Positions 50,623-59,215 of a stretch of 64,000 nucleotides of DNA are shown here, one piece after another. The stretch comes from Mesorhizobium sp. WSM4306 (GTDB lineage: Bacteria; Pseudomonadota; Alphaproteobacteria; Rhizobiales; Rhizobiaceae). The notes beneath the pieces were generated by a model. It did not search any database. It saw only the letters and a list, made by a program, of their open reading frames with translations, and was not told the DNA's origin. Position numbers and translations under genes: made by a program. Where the stretch lies: positions 1 through 64,000 of the forward strand of contig NZ_VFTC01000019.1 of the NCBI RefSeq assembly GCF_007003975.1. Direction: 5' to 3'. Each line of letters begins with the position of its first letter. The first letter of the stretch is position 1.

Positions 50623-51843
50623 ATGGACTCGCTGATCACCGCGGCAGGGCTGGCGCTGGCCGCGGGTGATCCGCTGGCCGCACTCGACCGCGTCGCCTTG
50701 CGCGAGGATGCACCGGCGCTGGCGCTGCGCGGCATTGCCATGGCGCAGCTCGGCGATCTCGATCGCGCCAAAGCACTGCTGCGGCGGGCCGGCCGCGCCT
50801 TCGGCCCGAAAGAGGCGGTGGCGCGCGCCAGATGCGTCGTCGCCGAAGCCGAGATCGCGCTGGTCTCACGTGACCTCGGCTGGCCGGCCAAAGCGCTCGA
50901 TGCGGCGCGGGCGACATTGGAAAAGCATGGCGACCGGCTGAACGCCGCGCATGCCGGCCATCTCAAGGTGCGCCGCCTGCTGCTGATCGGTCGCCTCGAC
51001 GAGGCTGAAGACGTGCTGGCCGGGCTCGATCCGGCGCCGCTTCCGCCGGCCTCACGCGCCGCGCATGAACTCGCCGTTGCCGGCATCGCGATGCGCCGTC
51101 TCAAGACGAAAGCCGCGCGCGCAGCCCTTGAATGGGCGCGCCACGCCGCCCGCCGGGCAGGCATTCCGGGCCTTATGGCCGAGGTCGACCGCGCCTTCCT
51201 GGCGCTGGATACGCCGGCGGCCCGGCTTATCGCTGGTGGCGAGGAACGCCCGCTGCTGCTCGAAGATGTCGAGGCGCTGCAGGCGTCGTCGGCGCTGGTC
51301 GTCGATACGTTCCGCTATGTCGTGCGCAAGCAGGAAACCACGGTCTCGCTGGCAACGCGCCCGGTGCTGTTTGCACTGGTGCGAACACTTGCCGAAGCCT
51401 GGCCGGCGGATGTGCCGCGAGCGGCGCTGATTGCCCGCGCCTTTGGCGGCAGGCACGCCGATGAATCGCATCGTGCCAGGCTGCGGGTCGAGATCGGCCG
51501 GCTGCGCGCCGAGTTGCAGCAACTTGCCGGCATCGGCGCGACCAGCCAAGGCTTTGCACTGGCGCCGCGCCAGGCAGGCGTGGTGGCGGTGCTGGCGCGG
51601 CCGATCGAGGAGCGGCACGCGGTGGTACTGGCCTTCCTCGCCGATGGCGAAGCCTGGGCGAGCTCGGCGCTGGCGCTGGCGCTCGGCGCCGGCCAGCGCA
51701 GCGTACAACGGGCGCTGGAGCAACTGGCCGAGGTCGGCAAGGTGCAGTCGTTCGGCCATGGCCGGGCGCGCCGCTGGATGACGCCGCCGGTGGCCGGTTT
51801 CACGACCACCTTGTTACTCCCGGCGCCGTTGCCGAACGGCTAG
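50623..51843 (+). CDS. Helix-turn-helix/TPR regulator-like protein
   Basis: A 406-residue Ala-rich soluble protein. Residues 1-200 are TPR-like helical pairs; residues about 235-310 resemble a winged helix (ETTVSLATRPVLFALVRTLAEAWPADVPRAALIARAFGG), and residues 330-390 a second (LALALGAGQRSVQRALEQLAEVGKV). It is most likely a transcription regulator of the divergent DUF899 gene. No ribosome site is clear at ATG 50623, whose upstream bases belong to the direct repeat. Confidence 0.7.
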   Translation: MDSLITAAGLALAAGDPLAALDRVALREDAPALALRGIAMAQLGDLDRAKALLRRAGRAFGPKEAVARARCVVAEAEIALVSRDLGWPAKALDAARATLEKHGDRLNAAHAGHLKVRRLLLIGRLDEAEDVLAGLDPAPLPPASRAAHELAVAGIAMRRLKTKAARAALEWARHAARRAGIPGLMAEVDRAFLALDTPAARLIAGGEERPLLLEDVEALQASSALVVDTFRYVVRKQETTVSLATRPVLFALVRTLAEAWPADVPRAALIARAFGGRHADESHRARLRVEIGRLRAELQQLAGIGATSQGFALAPRQAGVVAVLARPIEERHAVVLAFLADGEAWASSALALALGAGQRSVQRALEQLAEVGKVQSFGHGRARRWMTPPVAGFTTTLLLPAPLPNG

Positions 51844-51852
51844 GAAGGTTCC

Positions 51853-52509
51853 GTGACCGTGATCGAGGACCAGGACATGAAACATTCAACCGCCGAAATC
51901 CTGCGCGAATACGGGCCCTTTCCTGATGTCGACACTGTGCATGGCGTGAGCTTTGACGGGCAAAATGTCTGGTTTGCCACGGGAGAGAAGCTGACCGCCT
52001 TCGATCCGGCAAACGGTGAAACGCTGCGCTCGATCGATGTCGCGGCCCATGCCGGCACCGCCTATGACGGCCGGCATCTGTTCCAGCTCGCTGGAGATCG
52101 CATCCAGAAGATCGACCCCGACACCGGCAAGGTGCTGGCCACCATCCCGGCGCCCGGCGGTGGTCGCGACTCCGGCATGACCTGGGCCGAGGGCACGCTG
52201 TGGGTCGGGCAGAACCGGGAGCGCAAGATTCACCAGATCGATCCCGAGACCGGGAAAATCCTGCGCACCATCGAATCCAACCGCTTCGTCACCGGGGTGA
52301 CCTGGGTGGATGGCGAACTGTGGCACGGCACCTGGGAAGGTGACCACAGCGATGTCCGGCGCGTCGACCCGCATAACGGAAAGGTGCTGGAGCGGCTCGA
52401 CATGCCGGCCGGCGTGGGCGTGTCGGGGCTCGAATCCGACGGCGGCGATCGCTTCTTCTGCGGCGGCGGCCCCGGCGGCATGGTGCGAGCGGTGCGCCGG
52501 CCGAGATAA
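51853..52509 (+). CDS. Beta-propeller (glutamine-cyclotransferase-like) protein
   Basis: A 218-residue protein made of repeated propeller blades (FDGQNVWFATGEKLTAFDPANG, WAEGTLWVGQNRERKIHQIDPETG, WVDGELWHGTWEG). There is no signal peptide, so it is cytoplasmic. GTG 51853 has AAGG 6 bases upstream; ATG 51877 with GAGG 8 bases upstream is equally possible. It follows the regulator by 9 bases and is probably its operon partner. The ligand is unknown. Confidence 0.75.
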   Translation: MTVIEDQDMKHSTAEILREYGPFPDVDTVHGVSFDGQNVWFATGEKLTAFDPANGETLRSIDVAAHAGTAYDGRHLFQLAGDRIQKIDPDTGKVLATIPAPGGGRDSGMTWAEGTLWVGQNRERKIHQIDPETGKILRTIESNRFVTGVTWVDGELWHGTWEGDHSDVRRVDPHNGKVLERLDMPAGVGVSGLESDGGDRFFCGGGPGGMVRAVRRPR

Positions 52510-52558
52510 GGCCGCGGCCGGCGACGTTCGCCTTATGGTGCGGAACGTTCCGCCGAGA

Positions 52559-52864
52559 TCAAATCCCGGAGCCGTCGAGCAGCGGGACATCCTCCCCCTG
52601 CCACGGGCTCGGCATGGAAGCCCGGCTGAGATTGGCCGTCGGTAGCGGCATCCAGCATTTCAATTCGGGTTCAGGATATTCGATCACGCGTCCCGGAGAC
52701 GAATCGGAAGAGCGCCAGCCCTCCGTGCCGAACTGATCGGCGCGCGACCAATAGGCGAGGTCAACCTCGGCCGGCCCCTGTTCCGACGGCCTCACGGTGA
52801 CCAGGATCCGGCTGCCATCCTTGGGCGCGCTCGCCATGTGCCGCCAGCGATCGGGTTCGTCCAT
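52559..52864 (-). CDS. Small DUF551-like protein
   Basis: A 101-residue soluble protein. RWRHMASAPKDGSRILVTV with a late KCWMPLPTA resembles the W..APKDG..IL..W.PLP pattern of DUF551-type proteins seen in phages and bacteria. ATG 52864 has AGGAGG 8 bases upstream. Function unknown. Confidence 0.65.
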   Translation of the reverse strand: MDEPDRWRHMASAPKDGSRILVTVRPSEQGPAEVDLAYWSRADQFGTEGWRSSDSSPGRVIEYPEPELKCWMPLPTANLSRASMPSPWQGEDVPLLDGSGI

Positions 52865-53118
52865 CTCATGTCCTCCTGCGGTCTGCAATCTGGCTGAATA
52901 GTCGCTTCGTGGCCGAGGCCGGTCAACCGATCTTTGTTGGGACAGATCTATCGTTGGCGGCTAATCTGGCCCGGGCGCAGTCCTGATATATGCGATGAAG
53001 AGTGAAGAGTTGCTGCCCACGCGGCGCTTCCTGCGGAGAGGCTGCTATCGTGCAGCCGCTGAGCGATGCCAACCTGCCAACTGACCGACCTCGGCCGGAT
53101 CGAACCAGGAAGGAAAAT

Positions 53119-53730
53119 ATGTCGATCAAGGTGATCGGGACGGGCTTTGGCCGCACCGGAACGGATTCGATGCGCGAAGCGCTGACCATCCTCGGCCTGG
53201 GACCCTGTCATCATATGTCCGAAGTCATCGCCAACGAGGAGCAGAAGCGGCTCTGGCGCGCGCTGGCGAAGGGTGCTGCGCCCGATTGGAGCGAGCTGTT
53301 TGCCGGCTATGCCTCCTGCATGGACTGGCCATCGGCGCATTACTGGCGCGAGCTGATCGAGGTCTATCCGGACGCCCAGGTCATCCTCACCTGGCGTTCG
53401 GCAGGAAGCTGGTGGGAGAGCTTCGAGAAGACCATCCTGGCCGGCATCAGCCAGCTCCAGGATCAGGAGGCGCTAGGCATTTCCCTGATCGCCAAGCAGG
53501 TCTTCGGCGGCAAGGCGCATGATCGCGCGACCGCGATCGCCCTCTATGAAGCCAACGTCGCCGCGGTCATGGCGACAGTTCCGCCGCAGCGGCTGCTGGT
53601 CCATAAACTGGGCGACGGCTGGGAGACCCTGTGCGCGCATTTGCGCGTTCCCGTGCCCGACCAGCCCTATCCCAACCGCAACGACACCAGGGAATTTCAG
53701 GCGCAATTCGGGCTGGGCCGGCGGCGCTGA
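53119..53730 (+). CDS. Sulfotransferase-family protein
   Basis: A 203-residue protein with the PAPS-binding start KVIGTGFGRTGTDSMREAL, HHMSEV, and PDAQVILTWRSAGSWWESFEKT (3'-phosphate-binding region). This short type is common in actinobacteria and rhizobia. Acceptor unknown. ATG 53119 has AGGAAGG upstream; it is divergent from the DUF551-like gene. Confidence 0.83.
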   Translation: MSIKVIGTGFGRTGTDSMREALTILGLGPCHHMSEVIANEEQKRLWRALAKGAAPDWSELFAGYASCMDWPSAHYWRELIEVYPDAQVILTWRSAGSWWESFEKTILAGISQLQDQEALGISLIAKQVFGGKAHDRATAIALYEANVAAVMATVPPQRLLVHKLGDGWETLCAHLRVPVPDQPYPNRNDTREFQAQFGLGRRR

Positions 53731-53745
53731 GCAAGGTCGGCGGCC

Positions 53746-54051
53746 CTAATATTCCTGCGCCGTCGGCCGAAACAGGATCTCGTTGATGTCGACCTCGTCG
53801 GGCTGGCTCATCGCGAATACCACCGTTCGGGCGAAGGAATCGGCCGGTATGGCCACCCGGTCGTAGAGCGCGCGCACGCCTTGGGCGACATCGGCTTCGG
53901 TGACGCTGTCCGGCAATTCCGTCGCCACCGCACCAGGCGATATGATGGTGGTGCGCATGTTGTAGGGCTTGACCTCCTGGCGCAGCCCTTCCGAGATGAC
54001 GCGCACCGCATGCTTGTTGGCGGCATGGATCGCGCCGCCTGGCTTGGCCGC
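53746..54051 (-). pseudogene. C-terminal remnant of an SDR dehydrogenase
   Basis: About 100 codons matching the end of a short-chain dehydrogenase: AIHAANKHAVRVISEGLRQEVKPYN, then TIISPGAVATELP. The Tyr of the usual YAATK is His here. The cofactor-binding half is missing, and the sequence begins in frame right after the TGA of the aldo/keto reductase gene (54052-54054). This looks like a deletion junction that removed the 5' part. Confidence 0.75.
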
Positions 54052-55041
54052 TCAGCGATCGATCCTTGCCGCCTGTTGCGGAGAGTAGCGCTCTCCCTGC
54101 ACGGCAATCGCCGAGACCGCGTGTTCGATGTTGGCAAGATCATCCGTCGTCAGCGCAACTGCTGCCGATCCGATGTTCTCTTCGAGGCGGTTGAGCTTCG
54201 TCGTGCCGGGGATCGGGACGATCCAGGGCTTTTGCGCCAGCAGCCAGGCGAGCGCGACCTGCGCCGGGGTCACCTTCTTCTTGGCCGCGATGACGCCGAT
54301 GGCATCGACCAGAGCCTGGTTTGCCAGCCTGGCCTCCGCCGAAAAACGGGGCACGGTGTTGCGGAAGTCGCTGTTGTCGAACGTCGTGTCGGGGCTGATG
54401 GCGCCGGTGAGGAAGCCCTTGCCGAGCGGGCTGAACGGCACGAAGCCGATACCCAGTTCTTCGAGGACAGGCAGGATCGCCTCCTCGGGTTCTCGCCACC
54501 ATAGCGAGTATTCGCTTTGAAGGGCGGCGACCGGCTGCACAGCATGCGCGCGCCGGATGGTGCGCACGCCGGCCTCGGAGAGACCGAAATGGTTGACCTT
54601 GCCCCGTTGGATCAGGTCCTTGACCGTGCCCGCTACCTCTTCGATCGGCACGACCGGATCGACGCGATGCTGGTAGAGAAGATCAATGCGGTCTGTCCTC
54701 AGCCGTCTGAGCGAGGCCTCGACGACTTCGCGAATGTGCTCCGGCCTGCTGTCCATGCCGCTGTGCCCGGCAGTGCCTGCAATGTCGATGCCGAATTTGG
54801 TGGCGATCACCACCTGGTCGCGGATCGGCTGCAATGCTTCGCCGACGACCTCCTCATTCTTGAACGGTCCATAGACCTCGGCGGTGTCGAAGAAGGTGAT
54901 GCCGCGCTCGAACGCCGCGCGGATCAGGCGGACCGCACCCGCCGTCTCCATCGGCGCCCCGTAGGACTGGCTCATTCCCATGCAGCCCAGCCCAATGGCA
55001 GAGACTTCGAGACCGCTTGTTCCAAGTGTGCGCTTTTGCAT
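54052..55041 (-). CDS. Aldo/keto reductase
   Basis: A 329-residue TIM-barrel oxidoreductase with the catalytic tetrad visible: Asp and Tyr in FFDTAEVYGPF, Lys in IATKFG and His in LLYQHRVDP. GTTKLNRLEEN binds NADP. It reduces aldehydes or ketones; the substrate is unknown. ATG 55041 has AGGA 8 bases upstream, but ATG 55047 overlaps the upstream CMD stop and is a valid alternative. Third gene of the cupin-CMD-AKR operon. Confidence 0.86.
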   Translation of the reverse strand: MQKRTLGTSGLEVSAIGLGCMGMSQSYGAPMETAGAVRLIRAAFERGITFFDTAEVYGPFKNEEVVGEALQPIRDQVVIATKFGIDIAGTAGHSGMDSRPEHIREVVEASLRRLRTDRIDLLYQHRVDPVVPIEEVAGTVKDLIQRGKVNHFGLSEAGVRTIRRAHAVQPVAALQSEYSLWWREPEEAILPVLEELGIGFVPFSPLGKGFLTGAISPDTTFDNSDFRNTVPRFSAEARLANQALVDAIGVIAAKKKVTPAQVALAWLLAQKPWIVPIPGTTKLNRLEENIGSAAVALTTDDLANIEHAVSAIAVQGERYSPQQAARIDR

Positions 55042-55043
55042 TG

Positions 55044-55378
55044 TCATTGTCCTTGTTTCTCGGCGTCGGCCTGTTCGAAAACCTTCCGGGCAATACCGAT
55101 CGCCGTGGCTGCCGTAGGCCAGCCGGCATAGAAGGCGAGATGGGTAATGGTTTCGATGAGTTCGTCGCGGTCACGCCGTTGTCGAGCGCCCGCTTCATGT
55201 GGCCCGGCATTTCGTTGATCCGGTAACCTGAAATCAGGCTGGCGACGGTGATGAGGCTGCGGTCACGCGGCGACAGGCCGGGGCGCTTCCAGACGTCGCC
55301 GAATAGTACCTCGTCGGTGTATCCGCCGAGGGCAGGGGCGATGTCGGAGAACGGGTTCCTGGGAGATGCGCCGGTCAT
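55044..55378 (-). pseudogene. Carboxymuconolactone-decarboxylase-family protein, broken by a 1-base deletion
   Basis: MTGASPRNPFSDIAPALGGYTDEVLFGDVW.. reads to RALDNGVT and then must change frame to read RDELIETITHLAFYAGWPTA..ADAEKQGQ and stop at 55044. The break is at about 55167-55169 (GTG ACC GC GAC, one base short). Joined, it gives 111 residues, the normal length of a small CMD protein, an AhpD-like fold. Both ends keep ATGA overlaps with neighbours, so the operon structure is intact and a sequencing error is plausible. Confidence 0.78.
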
Positions 55379-55779
55379 GATGGCTTGACCTCATATTGTT
55401 CGTCGCTGACCTTCTCCAGCCAGTCGACCACCTTGCCGTCCAGCGCTTCGGCGATGGCGATGTGGCTCATCGCCGTGGCTGGTGCCGCGCCATGCCAGTG
55501 CTTCTCGCCGGGCGCGAACCAGACGATGTCGCCGGGGCGGATCGCCTCGATCGGCCCGCCCTCGCGCTGCACCAGTCCGGTTCCCGACAGCACGATCAAT
55601 GTCTGGCCGAGCGGATGCGTGTGCCAGGCGGTGCGAGCGCCGGGCTCGAAGGTCACGGTGGCGCCGCCGACCCGGGCCGGCTCGCTGCCCTTGAACGGTG
55701 CGTCGATGCGCACCGATCCGGTAAAATAGTCGGCAGGGCCTTTCGCCGAGGGCTGCGAGCCGCTTCGCTTGATGTCCAT
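55375..55779 (-). CDS. Cupin-domain protein
   Basis: A 134-residue cupin with the metal-binding set AWHTHPLGQTLIVLSG and FAPGEKHWHGAAP (His, His, Gln, His). Small cupins of this type are regularly found with CMD proteins and reductases. Function is probably in carbonyl or quinone-type stress metabolism, by context only. AAGGA lies 8 bases before ATG 55779; it overlaps the CMD start by 4 bases. Confidence 0.83.
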   Translation of the reverse strand: MDIKRSGSQPSAKGPADYFTGSVRIDAPFKGSEPARVGGATVTFEPGARTAWHTHPLGQTLIVLSGTGLVQREGGPIEAIRPGDIVWFAPGEKHWHGAAPATAMSHIAIAEALDGKVVDWLEKVSDEQYEVKPS

Positions 55780-55929
55780 GGATTTGTTCCTTCTCGATGC
55801 CAGCGGGAGATGGCCGCCGTCTTTGCCCCCGCCTTGGACTGCCCGATTTGTGATGGAGCCTATTTAGGGCCTGCGATTATCCACGATTAGGTGCTATATC
55901 CGGCATGAACCTATGAGGAGAGCTCATCA

Positions 55930-56823
55930 ATGCCGCGCGACAATCTGAATGAGCTCACCGCCTTCCTCGCCGTCGCGCGCGAGCGGAGCTTCACCAAAGC
56001 TGCGGCCAAGCTCGGCGTCTCGCAATCGGCGCTCAGCCACACGTTGCGCGCGCTGGAAGAGCGGCTCGGCGTGCGGCTTCTGACCCGCACCACGCGCAGT
56101 GTGTCGCCGACCGAGGCCGGCGAACGCCTGGTCCGCACGATAGGGCCGAGGCTGGACGAGATCGAAACCGAACTCGCGGCGCTCAGCGAACTGCGCGAAA
56201 AACCCGGCGGCAGCATCCGCATCACCGCCGGCGAACATTCGGCGGATGCAATCCTTTGGCCGGCCTTGGCGAAGTTCCTGCCCGATTATCCCGACATCAG
56301 GGTCGAAATCATCGTCGACTACGGCCTGACCGATATCGTTGCCGAGCGCTATGATGCCGGTGTGCGGCTTGGCGAACAGGTGGCGCGCGACATGATCGCC
56401 GTGCGCATCGGCCCCGACATGCGCATGGCGGTGGTGGGGTCGCCAGCATACTTCGCCACGCGGCCAAAGCCGCGCACGCCGCAGGACCTGACGACCCACA
56501 ATTGCATCAATCTGCGCCTGCCGACCTATGGCGGACTCTACGCCTGGGAATTCGAAAAGGCCGGACGCGAGTTGAAGGTTCGCGTTGAGGGCCAGTTGGT
56601 CTTCAACACGGCGGCACTGCGCCTGAATGCCGTGCTGGCGGGGCTCGGGCTTGCCTATTTGCCCGAGGATCAGGTGGCGGCTCAACTGGCCGACGGTCGG
56701 TTGATGCGGGTACTGGCCGACTGGTGCCCGCCCTTTCCCGGCTACCATCTCTATTACCCCAGCCGCCGCCAGGCGACGCCTGCCTTCTCGCTGCTTGTCG
56801 ATGCGCTGCGCCATCGCGGCTGA
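55930..56823 (+). CDS. LysR-family regulator of the cupin-CMD-AKR operon
   Basis: A 297-residue LysR protein: winged helix (FLAVARERSFTKAAAKLGVSQSALSHTLRALEERLGVRLL) and effector domain (ILWPALAKFLPDYPDIRVEI, DAGVRLGEQV). It is divergent from the cupin gene across 150 bases and most likely activates that operon. GAGGAGAG precedes the ATG. Confidence 0.88.
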   Translation: MPRDNLNELTAFLAVARERSFTKAAAKLGVSQSALSHTLRALEERLGVRLLTRTTRSVSPTEAGERLVRTIGPRLDEIETELAALSELREKPGGSIRITAGEHSADAILWPALAKFLPDYPDIRVEIIVDYGLTDIVAERYDAGVRLGEQVARDMIAVRIGPDMRMAVVGSPAYFATRPKPRTPQDLTTHNCINLRLPTYGGLYAWEFEKAGRELKVRVEGQLVFNTAALRLNAVLAGLGLAYLPEDQVAAQLADGRLMRVLADWCPPFPGYHLYYPSRRQATPAFSLLVDALRHRG

Positions 56824-57000
56824 GCCACACGCGTCGGCATGCCTTAGGCGAAATAATCGCATCCTTCTCGGGACGCTGCAGCCAAGCCGGTGGGTTAGCG
56901 CGGGGTGCCGGGCCGCAACAGGAATTCGAACCCGGCATGTGAACGGATGCCGCGCCTGCAAGGAACGGTATGGGACGTCCGGCCTTACAGGGGGATTCGG

Positions 57001-57317
57001 ATGACGCTAGCCGATCTGTCTTGCCATCTGTTCACCATTTTCAACGGCTTGCGAGTGGTTTCTTACCTGCCGCAGATCGTGCGGGTTGCGCAGGACAAGC
57101 ATGGCGCGACGGCGATTTCCTACGCGACCTGGCTGTTGTGGACAGCCGCCAATGCCACGACCGGGCTCTATGCCCACATCAATCTCAACGATCCCGCGCT
57201 GGCAGCGATCAACTGGCTGAACGCCGCCTGCTGCGCATCGCATTCACCGCACACAAACGTCATCGCGCACGCCCTCGGGTTGAGGAGTCCACAACCCGGC
57301 CGAATCGACCGCAATGA
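57001..57317 (+). pseudogene. PQ-loop/SemiSWEET-like membrane protein, 1-base frameshift near its end
   Basis: MTLADLSCHLFTIFNGLRVVSYLPQIVRVAQDKHGATAISYATWLLW is a good PQ-loop half (PQ motif at YLPQI). Helix 3 reads to LNAACC, after which the frame must drop one base near 57235 to continue IAFTAHKRHRARPRVEES and stop at 57317, giving about 105 residues as in the paralogue at 13744. Left uncorrected it would run on to 57429 with unrelated sequence. Three-helix SemiSWEET proteins transport sugars as dimers; the substrate is unknown. Confidence 0.65.
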
Positions 57318-57379
57318 TGGTCGACAATGTCTGCTGAAGGTCAGCGCAGCAGAACCGGATTGCGCTTTCGCGACTATGT

Positions 57380-58111
57380 TCAGACATGCACGGTGCCATG
57401 CGACAGCTCGCCTTCGTCGCTCGAGATGAGGAAAGCGGCGGCAAGCATGCCGACATAGAGCAACCCGACCATGCATACCACATAGATGCCCGGAACAGCG
57501 CCGAGCTGCGCCACGCGCGCGGCATCGAGAAATGACGCACCGAAGCCGATCGGCGATCCTTCGCGCTGCAGGCTGGGCGTTGTGATTTTCAGCACCCAGG
57601 CCAGCATCAGGATCGTGTACATAAAAATGTAGTTGCGGCGCAGCCGGCGTACCAAAGCCGCGCGCTGCGAGATCAGAAAGCGTGGCGAACGCAGGCCTTC
57701 GCCGACGATGGCCAGCCAATTGGAGGCGTAGTCAGGCTGCGGCGAGAAGATTTGCGCGAAATAATAGCGCTCGAATTGGCGCACCCTGGCCCGGTAGACG
57801 TCGAAGAAGCGATAGCGCCGCGCCTCGATCCACAGAAGCAGCGTGATCAACAGCATGGCGAACAACAACACGCCGTGATGGGCGCTGGGTGTCGACAGCG
57901 ACACAGAGAGCATGGCGGCGACGACGGTGATCGCCCAGTTGCTGGTGCGGTCCAGACGGTCGCGCCAGCCGGCCATGCGGGCGATTTCGGCGCGGTGGAA
58001 ATGTGACATGGTGGTCGCGAGTTCCGATGAGGTGAGTTTCAGCGCAAACGCATCGGAAACCCGCGGCGCTGCTGCCGCTTCGGCTGGCTTCACAGTCTGG
58101 ACCTGGGACAT
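57380..58111 (-). CDS. DUF2270 membrane protein
   Basis: A 243-residue protein with the DUF2270 pattern: LTSSELATTMSHFHRAEIARMAGWRDRLDRTSNWAITVVAA and later IEARRYRFFDVYRARVRQFE. It has four hydrophobic helices, in two pairs. Function unknown. The start at ATG 58111 is tentative, since its AAAGGG is too close. A CTGAAACGT-TCCAG palindrome lies about 80 bases upstream. Confidence 0.82.
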   Translation of the reverse strand: MSQVQTVKPAEAAAAPRVSDAFALKLTSSELATTMSHFHRAEIARMAGWRDRLDRTSNWAITVVAAMLSVSLSTPSAHHGVLLFAMLLITLLLWIEARRYRFFDVYRARVRQFERYYFAQIFSPQPDYASNWLAIVGEGLRSPRFLISQRAALVRRLRRNYIFMYTILMLAWVLKITTPSLQREGSPIGFGASFLDAARVAQLGAVPGIYVVCMVGLLYVGMLAAAFLISSDEGELSHGTVHV

Positions 58112-58191
58112 CCCTTTGCCATGCGCCTCCCAACGCCATGGCCGGCCGAAACGACGCCGGCCTTTACCCAATAGACGCAACGCGCGGCGGG

Positions 58192-58205
58192 CTGAAACGT
58201 TCCAG
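58192..58205. promoter_or_regulatory. Near-palindrome CTGAAACGTTCCAG
   Basis: One base away from the perfect 14-base palindrome at 9401-9414. It lies in the upstream region of the DUF2270 gene. A shared operator is possible but unproven. Confidence 0.35.
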
Positions 58206-58264
58206 CCTGGAGGGGTTTATGCGCTCAGCCAGACCCGCTCGGCTACGCGATCGACTGCGGTGCG

Positions 58265-58495
58265 CTAATGCCCGCTTCCCGCGACCTTTTGCCGACGAGA
58301 CCTGACCGCTTCCAGCAGTTCGCACTCGCCGGTGTGAGCATTTCGAAAAATGGCCACAACCATCACCGCCAGGATTTCGGCGTCCGGGTCCAAGGGGTCG
58401 AGATGTTCATCCGCGCAGACCTGATCGAACACGCGTTCGCAAACAGCGAGATCGTGAGGGCTGAGGCAGGTGCGATTGAAGTGGCGACGCAGCAT
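58265..58495 (-). CDS. Small hypothetical protein, rhizobial type
   Basis: A 76-residue soluble protein (MLRRHFNRTCLSPHDLAVCERVFDQVC). The LSPxDLAxxxRVFDxVC pattern recurs in short rhizobial proteins of unknown function. It has one AAAGG about 12 bases upstream of the start. Role unknown. Confidence 0.55.
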   Translation of the reverse strand: MLRRHFNRTCLSPHDLAVCERVFDQVCADEHLDPLDPDAEILAVMVVAIFRNAHTGECELLEAVRSRRQKVAGSGH

Positions 58496-58610
58496 CTGGG
58501 CGAACCTTTCAGCGCCCGCAGCCCGTTCTGCGGCGGGCTTTTCGCCGACGAATCGCTGAGGCGATGGAATGCTCCAGCGATAATATCGTCGAAGGTATAT
58601 TGCGGTGAGT

Positions 58611-58913
58611 TTACTCGTTTCCTGATGATTGAACTGTCAGCAATCCCAAAATTTCTGCACACTCGCGAGCTTTATACTGACCGATGTTCATCAACTGGTA
58701 GTAATCCTGCCGCTTGTTTTCCGGGATATGAAAGCCGCGCCTAAAATCGGCCGCCTCCTTAGGAGTTCGAGTGCAGCCGATTTTACTGGCTGTTACTTTC
58801 AAACTTGCCAGTGAGCATCCGATCCTGGCTGCAATATCCTTCAACGGCTCGTTGTTAACGTATCCGTCAAGAATTATCTTGCGACGAACTTCGCTGTTGA
58901 GTTTTGCGTTCAT
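58611..58913 (-). CDS. Small helix-turn-helix-like protein in an AT-richer patch
   Basis: A 100-residue protein with a helix-turn-helix-like stretch (EPLKDIAARIGCSLASLKVTASKIGC) followed by RTPKEAADFRRGF. GGAG lies about 10 bases before the ATG. Base composition and codon use are visibly more AT-rich than the surrounding genes, so recent transfer is likely. No specific family recognised. Confidence 0.55.
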   Translation of the reverse strand: MNAKLNSEVRRKIILDGYVNNEPLKDIAARIGCSLASLKVTASKIGCTRTPKEAADFRRGFHIPENKRQDYYQLMNIGQYKARECAEILGLLTVQSSGNE

Positions 58914-59215
58914 TTACGGGGTCTCCCCAACTACGCTTCCACAATGCTCAATTCTATATGCAGCGGGCTGAAGAGTGTCGTTAGCGTCGCATCCAGAAAC
59001 TTATCTGGGAATGCATTTCTTGCGGTTACTCACCGCGATCGCCGGCTCTGTCGACGCGAGTTCCGCTGTAGTTGGCAGGGTTGCGGCTGTGGTCATCGAC
59101 GGCTGGATCTGGCTGGTCTGTCGATATCGGCCTCAAAGTCTTGCCAGATGCCCGAGGTACACCACATGATTGAGAGGGGCAGGGGGCATACCCGAATCGG
59201 ATATGGCACCACGCG
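58914..59215. other. 302-base divergent intergenic region
   Basis: Promoter space between the small HTH gene and the AraC-family gene, starting AT-rich and ending GC-rich. No repeat, operator or RNA is evident. Confidence 0.4.

Noticed and set aside
53808..54143. 111-residue frame across the SDR/AKR junction
   Set aside because: Out of frame with both real sequences and rich in Arg/Ser, as expected for a shadow.
56910..56960. tRNA-like T-arm (GGGTTCGAATTCC on the minus strand)
   Set aside because: The stem pairs poorly and no anticodon arm or acceptor stem could be built around it.
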